Of a stretch of 64,000 nt of DNA, positions 43,431 to 55,159 are shown piece after piece. Under the pieces are notes generated by a model. That model saw only the letters and a program-made list of their open reading frames with translations. It searched no databases and had not been told where the DNA came from. The position numbers and the translations under genes are program-made. Origin of the DNA: Ophioderma brevispina. Taxonomy: Eukaryota > Echinodermata > Ophiuroidea > Amphilepidida > Ophiodermatidae. Where the stretch lies: contig JAMKCH010051593.1 of assembly GCA_023653785.1 (NCBI GenBank), positions 1 through 64,000 on the forward strand. The letters are read 5' to 3'. Every line of letters begins with the position of its first letter. Positions within the stretch are counted from its first letter, which is position 1.

Positions 43431-46200
43431 GTAAACATTTGGCAACAAGTTTACACAATTGTATTTGTTTTCATCTTTCCTGGATTAAGGGCCCATATAA
43501 ATTGTAATACAGGGTGATTTACGTTTATTTAGGGCCAACATTTGCTGCAAGAGGGGTGCCTTTTTCAGCTCATTAAATATCATACATTTTGAAGGCCCAT
43601 GTGCCTCGAATTGTTAGCCAAAAATAATTATTGTACTTATTCTGATTATATTCGAGGAACCAATGTTCTCTTTTCTTGAAATACCGGGTTGAAATCCTGT
43701 TTGCAAATCTGCGATTTCTGCTTCGAATCATACTTGCAAGGATTTAGGCACCTTTGTTGTGCGCGTGGTGTGCCTCGCACTTGCATCGTCCTGAGGGATG
43801 CGTCCGGTGGGGATTCTGCTATGCAGATGAATGCCGTACGTCTGGGATGGCCGACTGTTGCAGGTTCTATGCGAGTTCTTTGAGGTACGGCAGGTTTTTC
43901 ACATACTCGCATGAACCTGGGCAATTACCTTGTTTGGGTGTCCGATTGAAATGAAGCCAACGTCCGGGATGGCCGGACGGTTCCAGGTTATGATGGGCGA
44001 GTCTGCTAGTATTTCACATATTCGCATTAACCTGGACTTTATCTTGTTGGATGTCATTGTTATTTGGTTCCATTCCATCTTTACGAATGGTCTGCTTGGA
44101 TTAAATTAATCCTACGCACAACTGATGCGATCATGCCATTTGGTGTCCTCTCTCCATTCCTTTTTCTTCTTGAGCTAATAATGTTTTTCTCTTTCCGAGT
44201 TCATCGTAAGGAAAACCAGTTTAGCGCCTGTCGAAAGAAGCACTTCGCGTCCTTTGTGTTGCTCTTAAGCTCCGGTTGATTGCCGAGGAGTGTTATGCTA
44301 AAAGCATCCTCAATGCGTCCATGCCAATCATCGTTTGCACGCTTTCAGGCCTCAGCATCCAATCAAATCATTGCATGTCCTTGTCCTCTGTATGAGCTCG
44401 CTTCTGGCGGTCACAACTCATCAGTGCTCCACGTGTGTAGGATGGTTTTTCTCCTTTCTCATAACTTTTGTATAAATTTATTTTTCCCACCCTCCCTCCC
44501 ATTTCCAGCGTTTGTTATTGCGCTGTTTTCCAATTTTATAATTGGAGTAGTATTTCTTGGCCAAGTTACTAGGTACGGCCCGTCTCTCTGCCGAAACGGC
44601 GCACCTCTGGGTGTACGTAGACGCAGTTCATGGCAACGACGCGCGTATGCCTTGGCCAAGACATTGTGTCTCCAGAACTAAAGTAATTTTATTAATATGC
44701 TTAATTGTTTGTATCATGGTATTCTTTGAGATGCTGCAACTAAGTTGCATTGGTTCTCCCTAGTATTATTATGTTTTAAAATCTATGCATTTTTGCCATA
44801 TATAACCACGGCTAGAGATTAAATATGGCTTTTTATGTTTTCCATATTTGCCATTTTTGCATGTTTTTGTTGGCAATTGATAGTGGCGGAAAATTAAACA
44901 TTTGGCCACCAGTTTACACAAATTGTATTTGTTTTCATCTTTCTGGATTAAGGGCCCATATAAATTGTAATATAGGTTTTATTTACGTGTTATTTAGGGC
45001 AACATTTGCTGGCAAAAGGGGTCCGTCTTCACTCATTAAATATGCATACATTTTTGATAGGCCCATTGCTCTAATTGTTGGCCAAAAATAAATTATTTTA
45101 CTAGTCCATGATTAAATATTCGAGGACCATGTGCTCTTTCTTGAAATCCCGGGTTGAAATCCTGTGTTTTTCAATCTGCGATTTCTGCTTCGAATTCGTA
45201 CTTGCAAGGATATTTAGCACCTTTGATGTGCTTGTGGTGTGCGCGCACCTGCAGCGTCCGGAGGGGTGCGTCCGGTGGGATGCTGCTTCAAGATGATGCC
45301 TACGCGGGATGGCCGGACTGGTTGCAGGTTCTGATGCGAGTCTCTGAGTATTTCCAGACTCGCAGGAACCTGGGCATTATCTTTTTTGGATGTCCGATGA
45401 AATGAAGCCACGTCCCGTGATGGCCGGACTGTTCCAGGTTAATGCAAGTCTGCGAGTATTTCACATATTCGCATTAACCTGGACTTTATCTTGTTGGATG
45501 CATTGTTATTTGGCCTCCATCTGTACAATGCTTGCTTGGATTCAATTATCCTCGCACAACTGATTCTTCACTGCCAGTTTGGTGTCCTCCCCATTCTTTT
45601 CGTCTGTAGCTAAATGAGTTAAATTTCACACCTTTCGAAGAACCTTTTTGTATCATTTTCTATTGAAATTATTTACAATAATACAAGTTATTACTTTTTA
45701 AATGATCAAGAGTAAATATGACTAAGACATATTCCTTGCAGTGATGACATTTCCCTCTTTGCATATTGGGCCTGTAGTCAATCTATCATAGTGGGAAATT
45801 TCCCTCTTTTTGCAATTAGAGAGAGCAGGAAAAAATTCCATAAAAAGAACTATTTCCCCGTGATGGGAAAAATAGTAGCTTTTTATGGGAACTTTTCTCC
45901 CTCCTGTGAAATTCCAATGCGCCAATGTCCATTCATCGTTCACCCTTTCAACGGCCTCACATCCAATGGAATCATTGGCATGTCCCTTGTCCTCTGTTGA
46001 GCTTCGCGTCTGTCGGTCACAGCTCATCAGTGCTTCACGTGTTTAGGATGGTTTGACTTCTTCTCCTTTCTCTAACTTGTGTATAAATTATTTTCCCAAC
46101 CTCCCCCTCCCTCCCATTCTCCAGCGTGTGTTATGCGCTGTTTTTCCAATTTATAATTGGAGTATAATTTCTTGGCCAAGTTACTAGGTACGCCCACTTC
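43430..46200. repeat. Tandem duplication, about 1.46 kb unit, two diverged copies
   Basis: ACAAGTTTACACAATTGTATTTGTTTTCATCTTTCCTGGATTAAGGGCCC at 43444 recurs at about 44908. Downstream matching blocks are TTGAAATCCTG..TCTGCGATTTCTGCTTCGAAT, GGATGCGTCCGGTGGG, GATGGCCG.ACTG..GCAGGTTC, ATTCGCATTAACCTGGACTTTATCTTGTTGGATG and CTTGGCCAAGTTACTAGGTACG. The second copy is longer because of a palindromic insertion at about 45.6-45.91 kb. Each copy contains small hairpins of the form AGGTTC.GATGCGAG..CTCGCATGAACCT. Short ORFs differ between copies and are not conserved. Confidence 0.8.
45828..45908. mobile_element. Palindromic MITE-like insertion, axis ACTATTTCCCC, copy 1
   Basis: GGAAAAAATTCCATAAAAAGAACTATTTCCCC pairs with GGGAAAAATAGTAGCTTTTTATGGGAACTTTTCTCC around a 5-nt loop (GTGAT). 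It lies where the first duplicated copy has unrelated sequence, so it inserted after the 1.46 kb duplication or was lost from the other copy. Confidence 0.7.
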
Positions 46201-46261
46201 CCTGCTAAAACGGCGCACCACTGAATTGCACGTAGACGCAGTTCACGCATTTTTAGATGAG

Positions 46262-46348
46262 AATGCAGGGAAAACTTCCCATAAAAAAGACTATCCCGTG
46301 ATGGGGGAAAATAGTAGCTTTTATGGGAACTTTTTCCTCTCCTGTGAA
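46262..46348. mobile_element. Palindromic MITE-like insertion, axis ACTATCCC, copy 2
   Basis: GGGAAAACTTCCCATAAAAAAGACTAT.CCC pairs with GGGGGAAAATAGTAGCTTTTATGGGAACTTTTTCC. It is closely related to the copy at 45828, including the right-hand flank TCCTGTGAAAT. Confidence 0.7.
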
Positions 46349-46589
46349 ATTTTTGGGGAACCAGTCTCAAATATTTTTGACATGATTAGTATCCACCAAT
46401 CAAATGACAAAATATTTGTATGTGTTTATAACTGCCCTATTTCCCGATATACACGCAGGTAAGTACTTGTTTTTTACACCTCACTGTGACTCTAGGGACT
46501 TTTTTCAAATGCAAAAGAGTACATCATTTGGCTGATTTGTGTAACATCTCCATCGTGCGATGTCGACAGGAAAATAACTAGAGGAATCG

Positions 46590-47880
46590 ATAACCACCGC
46601 CCAACCAGACCAGGAATGGTTCTTGTGCATCGGAGAAACCGCACCGCAATATGGAAGTGCCATATTTGTTAGAACAGGCACCGCAGTAGAACAACCTCAA
46701 TGTCTGATGACAACAACATCGAAGTCCGCACCATTGAGCTTAGTTCCTCTGTCATAGTTACATACGTCTACAAACCTCCATCATTAGACTTCAAGCATCC
46801 GCAAACTCAGCTTGGGAATTCCACCAAACCTCACTTCTTCATTGGCGATTTCAAAGCCACAGTACCCATGGGGCTAAATGAAACTAACAAAGACGAACGC
46901 TGCCGAAGAATGGATAGACAGACAACATCTACGTCTCCTCATGACTCTAAGCTGCCGCATCATTCATAGCGCCCGTTGGAAGAGAGGTTTACAACCCTGA
47001 TTCTTGCTATTTGTTAGTACAAACATTCTCTAACCTGTGTAGCAGATTGTTCTGATCCTGTTCCACTAACTCAACATCGAACCAATCGCATCCAAGTCAA
47101 CGCTGCAATACGACCTTTAAGCGTCGCTTTTAACTAAATGAAGCAGACTGGCAAGGACACTGATGACCGGGATCAGAACGTAAGAGGATTGCTCCAAAAC
47201 CCCATAACTATGACAACTTTGTCGCAACTAAGTGAACTATACGGAGCCGGAGATTCATGACCAAGGCTTGTAAAGAACGGAATTATCCCAGGGCCTGTTC
47301 CCAAAGGAAGGTGCTCAAGAAGATCAGAGTATATCACCATGTTTGGAGCTGATCCTTTTTCGCGGCTGAAATAACTGTTAAAGGTGAGTAGTTTCGGTAG
47401 AGGATCTCCCGAAAAGATCAAAACCTGGCATACTTAATTTAATCCCCGAATGACCATAACATCAAGAAAGCATGGTCTACCATCCGAAATGCTCGAGGGA
47501 TCCAACAGAACCTCCACCGCAGCCAAATGTCACACCACACCAGTTGCCCACCAACTCGCTCTCCTCATGGGCTGAATGGCGATGCCCCAACAGATTGAGA
47601 AACCAGAATTGGCCGATCTAGTTTCTCTTGCAGAAGTGGGGCTAACCACCTGGAAGCAGATCAGGACACTACCGTACCTGTGGTTGTGGAACGACCACAG
47701 ACATGTGACATCTCTTGGTCTGCCCACTGCTGGAGCAACAAAGCCACAACAAGGACCGTGCGGAATTCAATGAAGCAGCCAGACGTTGTAACCCTCTCTG
47801 GCTGGATCATATTTGAGAACCAGTGTTTGGGAACACGATAAGAAGAGACTCTAGAGACGAGGTTGTAGGAATAGTCCAAT
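46590..47880 (+). pseudogene. Non-LTR retrotransposon remnant, AP-endonuclease domain and linker
   Basis: Translation of 46600-46690 gives RPGMVLVHRRNRTAIWKC-like sequence. The frame 46700-46969 then gives NNIEVRTIELSSSVIVTYVYKPPS and FFIGDFKATVPMG, where GDFN is the expected catalytic-core motif. Next come RWKRGLQP (for RWKRGYNPD), IEPIASK (for HRPIA.K) and RPL.VAF/VPFKRR-like text in shifting frames. Around 47460-47580, IKKAW, STIR and GDPTEPPPQPNVTPHQ, in another frame, match the linker before the RT. Order and motifs match APE-type LINEs often labelled jockey-like in invertebrates. Multiple frameshifts and stops make it dead. No RT core was recovered. Confidence 0.7.
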
Positions 47881-49150
47881 CTATTTTCCCAAGGGAAATA
47901 GCAAACGTATAGAAATCATCCCAATGAAATAACATATTTTGGTTCATGATATTCGTGGAGCATAATAATAAACATACGATCATATATATGCAATAGCGAA
48001 GTCGCCTCCCAAGTCTGCTCTCATCTCCATCACAGTGAATACCGCAGTCTGCGTCACTTCGTCACCTAATTGGGCATAATTGGCACTTTCATTTCACACC
48101 GCAATAGCATCGATCAGTAGTTTCTAGTCCAGCATATGCAACTCTCCAATTCCAAGACAGTGTGATGCATTTTCCAATAGTCCTGTCATGCTCCTGATCA
48201 TTCCAAGTGGCAGCACACGTATATATGATGCGCATTCTAGCTGCCACTGTTCATAATAACACCCAAGGTATGCATTTTCTGTGAATATATAAAACTGACT
48301 TGGATAGTGGTTAACGGAATTGCATAAAGCAGATATATCCCACGTAAATTACCGCGCATCACCGAAATTGAGTTTCATGAACACCAACAGATTAACAGGT
48401 GCGCGACTATTCTTACAAGCTCGCATATCCCATTATTTGTTTTTAAAACATTTTATACCAATCTTGGTCAAAATGGTTGACACTCGTTCTTGTGCGAATT
48501 GTGTTCTTCCAGTTTGCATACTTCAGCCATCTTTGATTTTGAAATAAGCTATTTTTGGGAAGCCACCAGATACCCCCTTCCCCGCCAATTTGAGTAGGTT
48601 GTTAATGCACTTAAACACAATTTATTTCAGGTTTTCAACATTTGTTCCGGGAAGAGGGGGACTATTTGACCGTACGATATGAAAAGTGTGTAACCTTTTT
48701 GACCAAGATTGTCTTTGTGTATGAAAAAGGGAGTGTTTATCAGTTTTTAGTCTGTAACTTTAGAATGCCCATTGGGTTTACATGAATTTTAAGAAGTAAA
48801 ATGTAATATGCAATTTAGAAAAACAGGTCACTTTTAATGCTCACAACCCACCAACATGTGTATACAACCTTTTGTGACTCTAGTAACTCAAACGCACTCA
48901 AGGACACCATTCACGTGTTTTTAAGTCAATCAAGTAAAGCTCCTCAATATTAAATTGTATACTTGTCAGTGGGTGGCAAATGAAAGTTTCTAACCGCAAA
49001 ATTCAAAATCATAATACAGAACCAAATAAAACAGTAACTGAACTAAATACATTGCCTTAGCATTCATATATAGGCTGTTCATCGTCTTCACTTCATAGAC
49101 ACAATGAATCACGACATGCATATCTAAAATAGTTTGTCTTTCATGCTGAA
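47881..49150. other. Non-coding stretch
   Basis: Possibly the decayed 3' part of the preceding LINE at its left. Nothing else recognised. Confidence 0.3.
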
Positions 49151-49154
49151 ATTC

Positions 49155-49325
49155 AAATTGCATGTAACTGATCAACGTTCGACTCATAAGCAGAAGATCA
49201 TGGGTTCGAGCCCCGCTTTTCGCCAATGTGGTGTGCACTAGGCAAGGCGCTTAACTCGCTTGCGTCTCTCTCCCAGAAGTATACAATAGGTACCTACCCG
49301 GCATAAGTAGGGTCGTCATGTTTTT
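49155..49325 (+). mobile_element. tRNA-derived SINE
   Basis: ACTGATCAACGTTCGACTCATAAGCAGAAGATCATGGGTTCGAGCCCCG is a tRNA-like 3' half with an anticodon-arm region and the B box GGTTCGAGCCC. It is followed by the body GTGGTGTGCACTAGGCAAGGCGCTTAACTCGCTTGCGTC, a conserved SINE core found widely in marine invertebrates, and TAGGTACCTACCCGGCATAAGTAGGGTCGTCATG. The 5' A-box region is decayed. Non-coding. Confidence 0.75.
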
Positions 49326-49419
49326 TTTCCCGTGCCAAATGGGTTTTAATTGGCTAATTTGCACAGTGTTTGGCGGTGGCTCAATGTTTAAAAAATAGGG
49401 TACCTATTTTTTTTTTTCT

Positions 49420-50230
49420 ATTGCGTCATTAAGCGCCATTTTGAATTTTTTTGAACTTTTTCTATATCTGAATTTTGGAGCACTAGAATAGTAAAAATAG
49501 TTGCAATACCATGTTTGTGGTCAATGGTTCCATTAATACCACTTGTTATAATTATAGCGATATCGGTTAAGCGCCACCTTGAATTTCAAAAATGTTCGCC
49601 TCGTTTGATAACACTTTATCATATATCTTGGCTTTGTAAGCAACGTAGAAAATTAAAATGGTGGTAAGACCGTTGTTGTTAGGCATGGAATTAATTTTAT
49701 GTACTTTATTATTGTACTAATTGGTTAGCCGCAATATTGAATTTTCAAAATGGCGGTCTTTTTTTTTCAATATCTCGTCTTGCGGCGAGCAATGATGCAG
49801 AATGTTAGAATTGGTGGCGATACCACACGCCTGTGATATAATGGATTCCATCCATTTAAACATATTGCAATTTCATTAGGTGTAGCTAATTTTGGTTTCG
49901 CATGCATTTGAATTCAAAATGACCGTCCATTTTCATGTCAATTTTCCAAATCCCTTGTCTTCCAGGCAACGTAGAAACCTAATGGTAGAAATATCCAATG
50001 GATATGGATATCCCAGGGATTCAAATAAATCCACTGGCGCTCTATAGTTGTAATTTTGTTTAACCACCGTACTCTCGAATTGCCAAAATGTCCTGCCATT
50101 ATGGCAGACATGCCGTTTTATTTTGTCCTATATCTCAATGTGCAAGGGATGAATATTTTAAAATGGTGTAAATAACCTATTGTTTATGATACCAAAGATT
50201 CATATTACAATTAGTTGCCAGAATTGACAA
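49420..50230. repeat. Degenerate tandem repeat, about 150-170 bp, with CCATTTTGAAT / AAAATGGCGG motifs
   Basis: Copies start near 49425 (GCGCCATTTTGAATTT), 49570 (GCGCCACCTTGAATTTC), 49725 (GCCGCAATATTGAATTTTC), 49900 (GCATGCATTTGAATTC) and 50060 (CACCGTACTCTCGAATTGCC). Each is followed by ATATCTCGTCTTGC..AACGTAGAAA..AAAATGGTGGTAA..ACC-like sequence and ATGGATTCCATTAATA. Copies are strongly diverged. Confidence 0.6.
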
Positions 50231-50329
50231 TTGCGTATTAACGGATGCCATCACAGTTGTTCAAGGCTTTCAGGGATTGCTTCTCCTTGCCTTTTGCGAT
50301 AACGCCGTCCGATCCATTTAGTGGCGTTA

Positions 50330-50612
50330 CGAGCATTCCATATGGTGGTATTTTAAGCACAAAAAAGTCCGCTCTAGGTGCGCTCATTGGTGCGCTCTCT
50401 GTGTCTCATGTGCAACCTAGGTGCGCTTGGGGGGGGTGCGTCTTTTGTCTTATAACGGAATAAACTCATCATAGTATTGGCGTTTATTCCGTAAAAGACT
50501 AGAAATGAAGTAGAAAAGATGATTCTTCTAGTTTATTAGGGTCGCACATGACTACCCAGCGCACCCTGGGAACTCCCGAGCGGACTTGTGCTAAAATCCC
50601 ATAATTCCTTAC
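50330..50612. mobile_element. Palindrome with ACGGAATAAA axis, locus 2
   Basis: The axis is ACGGAATAAAC (50455-50465) against GTTTATTCCGT (50482-50492). The outer arms ATTTTAAGCACAAAAAAGTCCGCTC..GGTGCGCT..CATGTGCAACCT and AGGGTCGCACATGACT..AGCGCACC..GAGCGGACTTGTGCTAAAAT are inverted. Intermediate parts pair less well. Short frames over it are shadows. Confidence 0.65.
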
Positions 50613-52240
50613 ACATTGATATCTTAATGGGTCGTGTTTTTTCCCCCGATTTTGAAATGGGCATACAAAGGGAAAGTTTGGGGAGAATCGTGGGGGATTC
50701 TTCCTTCGACAGAGTGGTGATGGGGATAAGGTCTAGGTGGGATCTTTTCAATTGATTAATTAATTGAATGCCCTCTTGGTTAAAATGGGGGGTTATAGCA
50801 CATTGAGTAGAAAATGGCAAAACAGTTTTTTGAAATTGATAGAAGGACTATGAATAAATGATTGTTAATTGTCTCACTGGAGTCTAGTTATTCCAACGTT
50901 TGAAACGGTGCCACCCGCTTTGAAAGGATGAACACCTCATTTTGTGGTTTTTATTGTCTTCAATGGAAGAAAAAACTGATAGACAGCTTTTTAGTGAGTG
51001 TCTGATGTCATGTATATCGCTATTATATATATATTATTGTAATAGTGTTAAGCCCCAATCCCTCATCTCTAATATAAAGTAGAACTATCCTACTCAAACT
51101 AAATTCTTCTTACTTTAACCTTTTTCATTGTTATTTTCTCTAAACCCGACACCATCACAACTCATTGACCCCCGCCTTTTATTAACGATTGTATAATAAG
51201 CAATAACCGAAGCGCATTGTCACATCTGACGCGTGAATAACACTCAAATCGAGCTGTTTAATTTTTGTCAGTTTAATGCGATGCTAGTTAGTATAGTGAG
51301 CGATAACACTATCGCGCGATTAAATCTGACAATCTCTATTGTTGGGCGTATTCCTATGGACGATATGACACTAAGATTACAGTCTGTCTGCCTATAGAAA
51401 TGTATTTCCGCCACATTATTTTCCTTGTACTTTCTATTTAGGTCAGTGTCAATTAAGGTTACAGAGCTAATTGAAACCACTTTTAAGAGACATGAGATCA
51501 GGAAAAGCGCGCCCCCACTTTTTTTAAAAAAAAAACCCCGGTTTTTTACATATTTTGGAATGCTTACCAATGATTAGATCACAATCACGCCTGAAGTGAT
51601 AAGCCTAATACGCCGTCTTTAATGTAATAAATGATGATTTAGTAGTTTCTGTCGTGCACGACAGAAAAGCCAAAGCCTGATTTTCTATGGGGAACGATTA
51701 CGATAGCAATCATCCAAACAAGGTTTGCGTTTTCTTTGCACCTGTTTGGCCAATACCCCTCCGAAAACGTTTCTCGGTAGTGGTCTACAACTATTCAGTG
51801 AATTTGAGAGAATTTCGTATCTAAAGCAATGCTCCTCCTTTACTTTAAAAAGGACTGCCTAAAAATCGTTCTAGCTGTCATTGATACTAAACATGGATGA
51901 ACGCAATCAGTTGAATGTTTGATGGAGACAAGTTCATCTGCTATCAGATATGTGCGCCAATTTCTGAATTTATTTGATCGCCACTTGACCATGTTTCAAA
52001 TCCATGCTGTTCCAACCTACCCACTCCTACTACCCGGCGCCCCTACAGACTGACCCTCCTCAGTCCTACCATGAACCGCTACGGAACTGGACGTATTTCA
52101 TCATTTTTTCAAAAATATTAAAAAAAAAAAAAAAAAAACACAATATTGTTTTATTTATTTATTAGGATCCATACTGTATGTTTATTAGATATCTGATTTA
52201 AAAGATTGAAAAAAAAAATAGAAAAATCTCTCTTTAAAAA
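50613..52240. other. AT-rich non-coding stretch
   Basis: No recognisable coding, RNA or repeat structure apart from a poly-A run at about 52120-52138. Confidence 0.35.
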
Positions 52241-52289
52241 GGCAACTAAATATGCTTGATAATCATTCCTATGATATAAAACTGTGTGC

Positions 52290-52720
52290 ATTTGTAGGTC
52301 CAGTGTACTGTTGCGTAAACTCCGGCGCTGCCACCATGTGGCGTTAAATCCCGGCGTGGCCACCAATGTGGCGTTACTCCGGCGTCCTCAATCAATAGTT
52401 TGTGGTAGCGATCTCAGGCATATCGATGACGGCCGTGCGTGTGGCCATTCCACACACATTCTCGGAGGGAGCAAATGGCAAATAATCACACTGCAATCCC
52501 AGTATTTCAGTTTCTGTAGCATCTTTAATTGGGGCTTCGGTACTGATCTTGGCGGCGCTGCGGCAGTGCGGAGCTAGTAGTTTAAGCGGAACTTCAGAGA
52601 GTGAGAGAGCCTTGACCAAGCCCCGCAACCTACCCTCGAACGGTCGCAGAGCACAGAAAGCGCTGAATGGTTGGTTTGATTTTTTGAAATGCGCTTTCAG
52701 CAACAATGGCTATGTGCGCC
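52290..52720 (-). other. GC-richer island, possible exon or promoter of unknown gene
   Basis: Base composition rises relative to the flanks. A 104-codon minus-strand frame at 52392-52706 (start MLLKAHFKKSNQPF, later LGLQCDYLPFAPSENVCG) has balanced amino-acid use and could be exonic, but no family is recognised and no splice sites were established. CCGGCG..GCCACCA(A)TGTGGCGTTA is repeated at about 52320-52385 (two or three copies). A plus-strand frame at 52284-52577 overlaps it. Weak call. Confidence 0.2.
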
Positions 52721-52799
52721 AATTGCTATGTAGAAACTACAATGCGGTTACGTATTCAATTCACATCAGTAAACAATGGTAGACAGGTGTTACATTGTA

Positions 52800-53640
52800 C
52801 TTGCATCTCAAACACAAAACGGTAGTCATTTCGGATCCACACCAGGCTGAGTCAACCGGCTGTGGTAGATAGTCAGGAGTGGAAGTCTGCACACAGCCTG
52901 AAGGATTGAACTGGAGTTAATCAGACTTTTTCTATGATAATTTTAGTTCATTAAGACCTAAACCAATATTTTGGAGGGTGCAAATTTGTTACAGTGCCAT
53001 TTTTTGAAAATCCAATATGCTGTTACCATGTCCAGATCACTAAAAACCCTCAGTATTTCGATAGAGCAAATATCTCTCGATAATGTAATTTTGAATCAGA
53101 ACATTGGCCACGAAAATCCATATGGCTGCTCAAAAGTTCAATATGCTCTTCGGATCCTTAAATATGACTTAGACTCCTCCATGATACCTATTTACAGCTA
53201 CTTGAATACATACCGAACACCTAAAACGTGTTCCTGCAGTGTTCAAAATATGTACAATTGATACACTCGCAAGTGTTCCTTCTTAACAAACTCTAGAATC
53301 ATTTCCAACGGCATCAGGGACCACGTCAAGTGTTCTGCAAATTTCGCAGTTTAGAGGCTTGATTCCATTGTCTATATGCATTGCGTTATTCTTTACCTTT
53401 AATACCGTCTTGGGATCACTAGAATCCTTAACTGGGCATTTCTCTTGTAATCGGACATTTTTCAAAATTAAGATGGCAGGCCACTACAGCTGCGTTAAAA
53501 AGTAAAACCTAACATTATATGTTTATTATATTTAGTTATATCAACTAATTATTATTAGAAAAGGTGTAAATTAAGGTATGGGATACACATTTGACATTTG
53601 CATTCTTATCTGGAATTTCTTGTTTCTTTAACTGCAAAAA
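52800..53640. other. Non-coding stretch
   Basis: Contains one AAAATCCAATATGCTGTTACC motif near 53010 related to the dispersed CCAATATGGC family. No coding evidence. Confidence 0.35.
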
Positions 53641-54225
53641 GTTTTAAGATTATGGGCCAATTTAATGGCCTTTTTACTCCTTTAACACCTATAAATTACG
53701 ATACCTCAGTGTTGTATTAGTTAAAACACCCAAAAATGAGTAGTAAAGTTTAAATTAAAGTATGAGATGGTATGTCTTTGAACTTAATAACAGGTCTGGT
53801 ATTTGTGTTTGCACATGCTTAAAATTCAAATGACGGCCAATATATTAGAATTATGACAATTTGGTGGCCTTTTAAGATCTTTAAAAGGCAGTCATATTGA
53901 CGCCATCTTGATCGGTAAGCTTGTTACACACACTTGAACTGTCAGATATGGAGTTCCCCCCCCTACTGGGTATAGAGCGCAAATATGCTTATTACAAATA
54001 TCTGATGAGTTATGGTCAATTGAATGATTTCACGGGCATATTGGGTTTTAGGGCGGCCATATTGGATTTTGTATGGTAATGTTGATCAAATCACCGTCAT
54101 ACCCTGTCCAAAAGATCCTCGTTTGCTTTAAAACCCGATCTATTGCATAAAATTATGGCCATTTGAATGAATTTGAATAGTGTAGCGGCCATATTGGATT
54201 TCTATAAAATGCACTGCACGAAATT
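53640..54225. repeat. Diverged direct repeats with GCGGCCATATTGGATTT motifs
   Basis: GGCGGCCATATTGGATTTTGTA at 54052 and GCGGCCATATTGGATTTCTATA at 54185 are spaced 132 bp with matching flanks (ATTATGGCCATTTGAATGA / TTATGGTCAATTGAATGATTT). Similar text (ATTGACGCCATCTTGATCGG, GGGCCAATTTAATGGCC) lies at 53650-53920. Confidence 0.55.
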
Positions 54226-54900
54226 TTGCACAGCCCTCCAGAAATTATTATCTTAGGTCATCATTGACAAAAAGCGATCAATAGAAAAAGTCTGTACTCC
54301 ATTTCCCCCCTGTACCCACAATTCCTCCTGACAAATAGGCCGCGCACCACAACAATACCGGCACTACGTCTAATGCTAACACAGCCGTATCCACGCCTGG
54401 TGACCCCTATGTCCCGGTATCTCACACAGCCATCTCCGGCGATATCCAAAGCTCGAGTCGCAGGAACTCGCTCAGTAGGGATAAGCAAAATTCAAAGCAT
54501 TAAACCGGGCGAACAACACCAGTAAGCTGCGCTATCCGTCTGTAACCACGAGGAGGTTGGGGATTGGTCTTCCCGCTACACTAACTATACGCACGTTGGA
54601 CCTTACCAGACCGAGCACTGATGCCCTAACAACTCCTTTTATACCTTTCAAAATCACGTGATATGTCATGACGACAAGGCCCTTTAAATGTGTTTAAAAA
54701 ATTTAAAAATATTTTTCTAAACACTATTTAGAAAGAAGTTCTTGAAATTTGTATCTATAAAATTTACAAGCATTTACGCAAAGGGAAGGGAGCATGTTAA
54801 TTTAAGGAAAAAATTCTTATAGTAAAACAAGCACTCACCTGCAGCTACATGTTTATGGGTGGCAATCGGATTTTTGCATGCAACTCTCTTGCGTTCTGTG
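54226..54900. other. Non-coding stretch, GC-richer at 54300-54640
   Basis: No recognisable gene. The minus-strand 75-codon frame at 54261-54488 shows no domain. Confidence 0.35.
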
Positions 54901-54905
54901 TTAGT

Positions 54906-55150
54906 CTGCTAGCTGGGTTGGTACATTACTGCACTCAATTTGCCGCCTGCTCCCGTGAATTCAGCATCCCTTGACGGAATAAAGTGCACTTATACTGTAC
55001 TTTATTCCGTCAAGGCTGCTGATTCAACTGGGAGCAGGCAAAGTTGGGTCACAAAATACCAACCCTGCTAGCTATACTTTTGCACGTGTACGAAATCAAT
55101 GGGAGCAGACAAAGTGGTTTTAGTAAATGTACCAACCCTGCTAGCTATAC
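54906..55150. mobile_element. Palindrome with ACGGAATAAA axis, locus 3, plus duplicated arm
   Basis: The axis CCTTGACGGAATAAAGT pairs with ACTTTATTCCGTCAAGG (54969-55015). The arms GCTAGCTGGGTTGGTACA..TTTGCCGCCTGCTCCCGTGAATTCAGCA and TGCTGATTCAACTGGGAGCAGGCAAAGTTGGG..TACCAACCCTGCTAGC are inverted. The right arm is then tandemly repeated (about 69 bp) at 55095-55160, each copy ending CCAACCCTGCTAGCTATACTTT..GCACGTGTAC. Confidence 0.75.
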
Positions 55151-55159
55151 TTTGCCACG

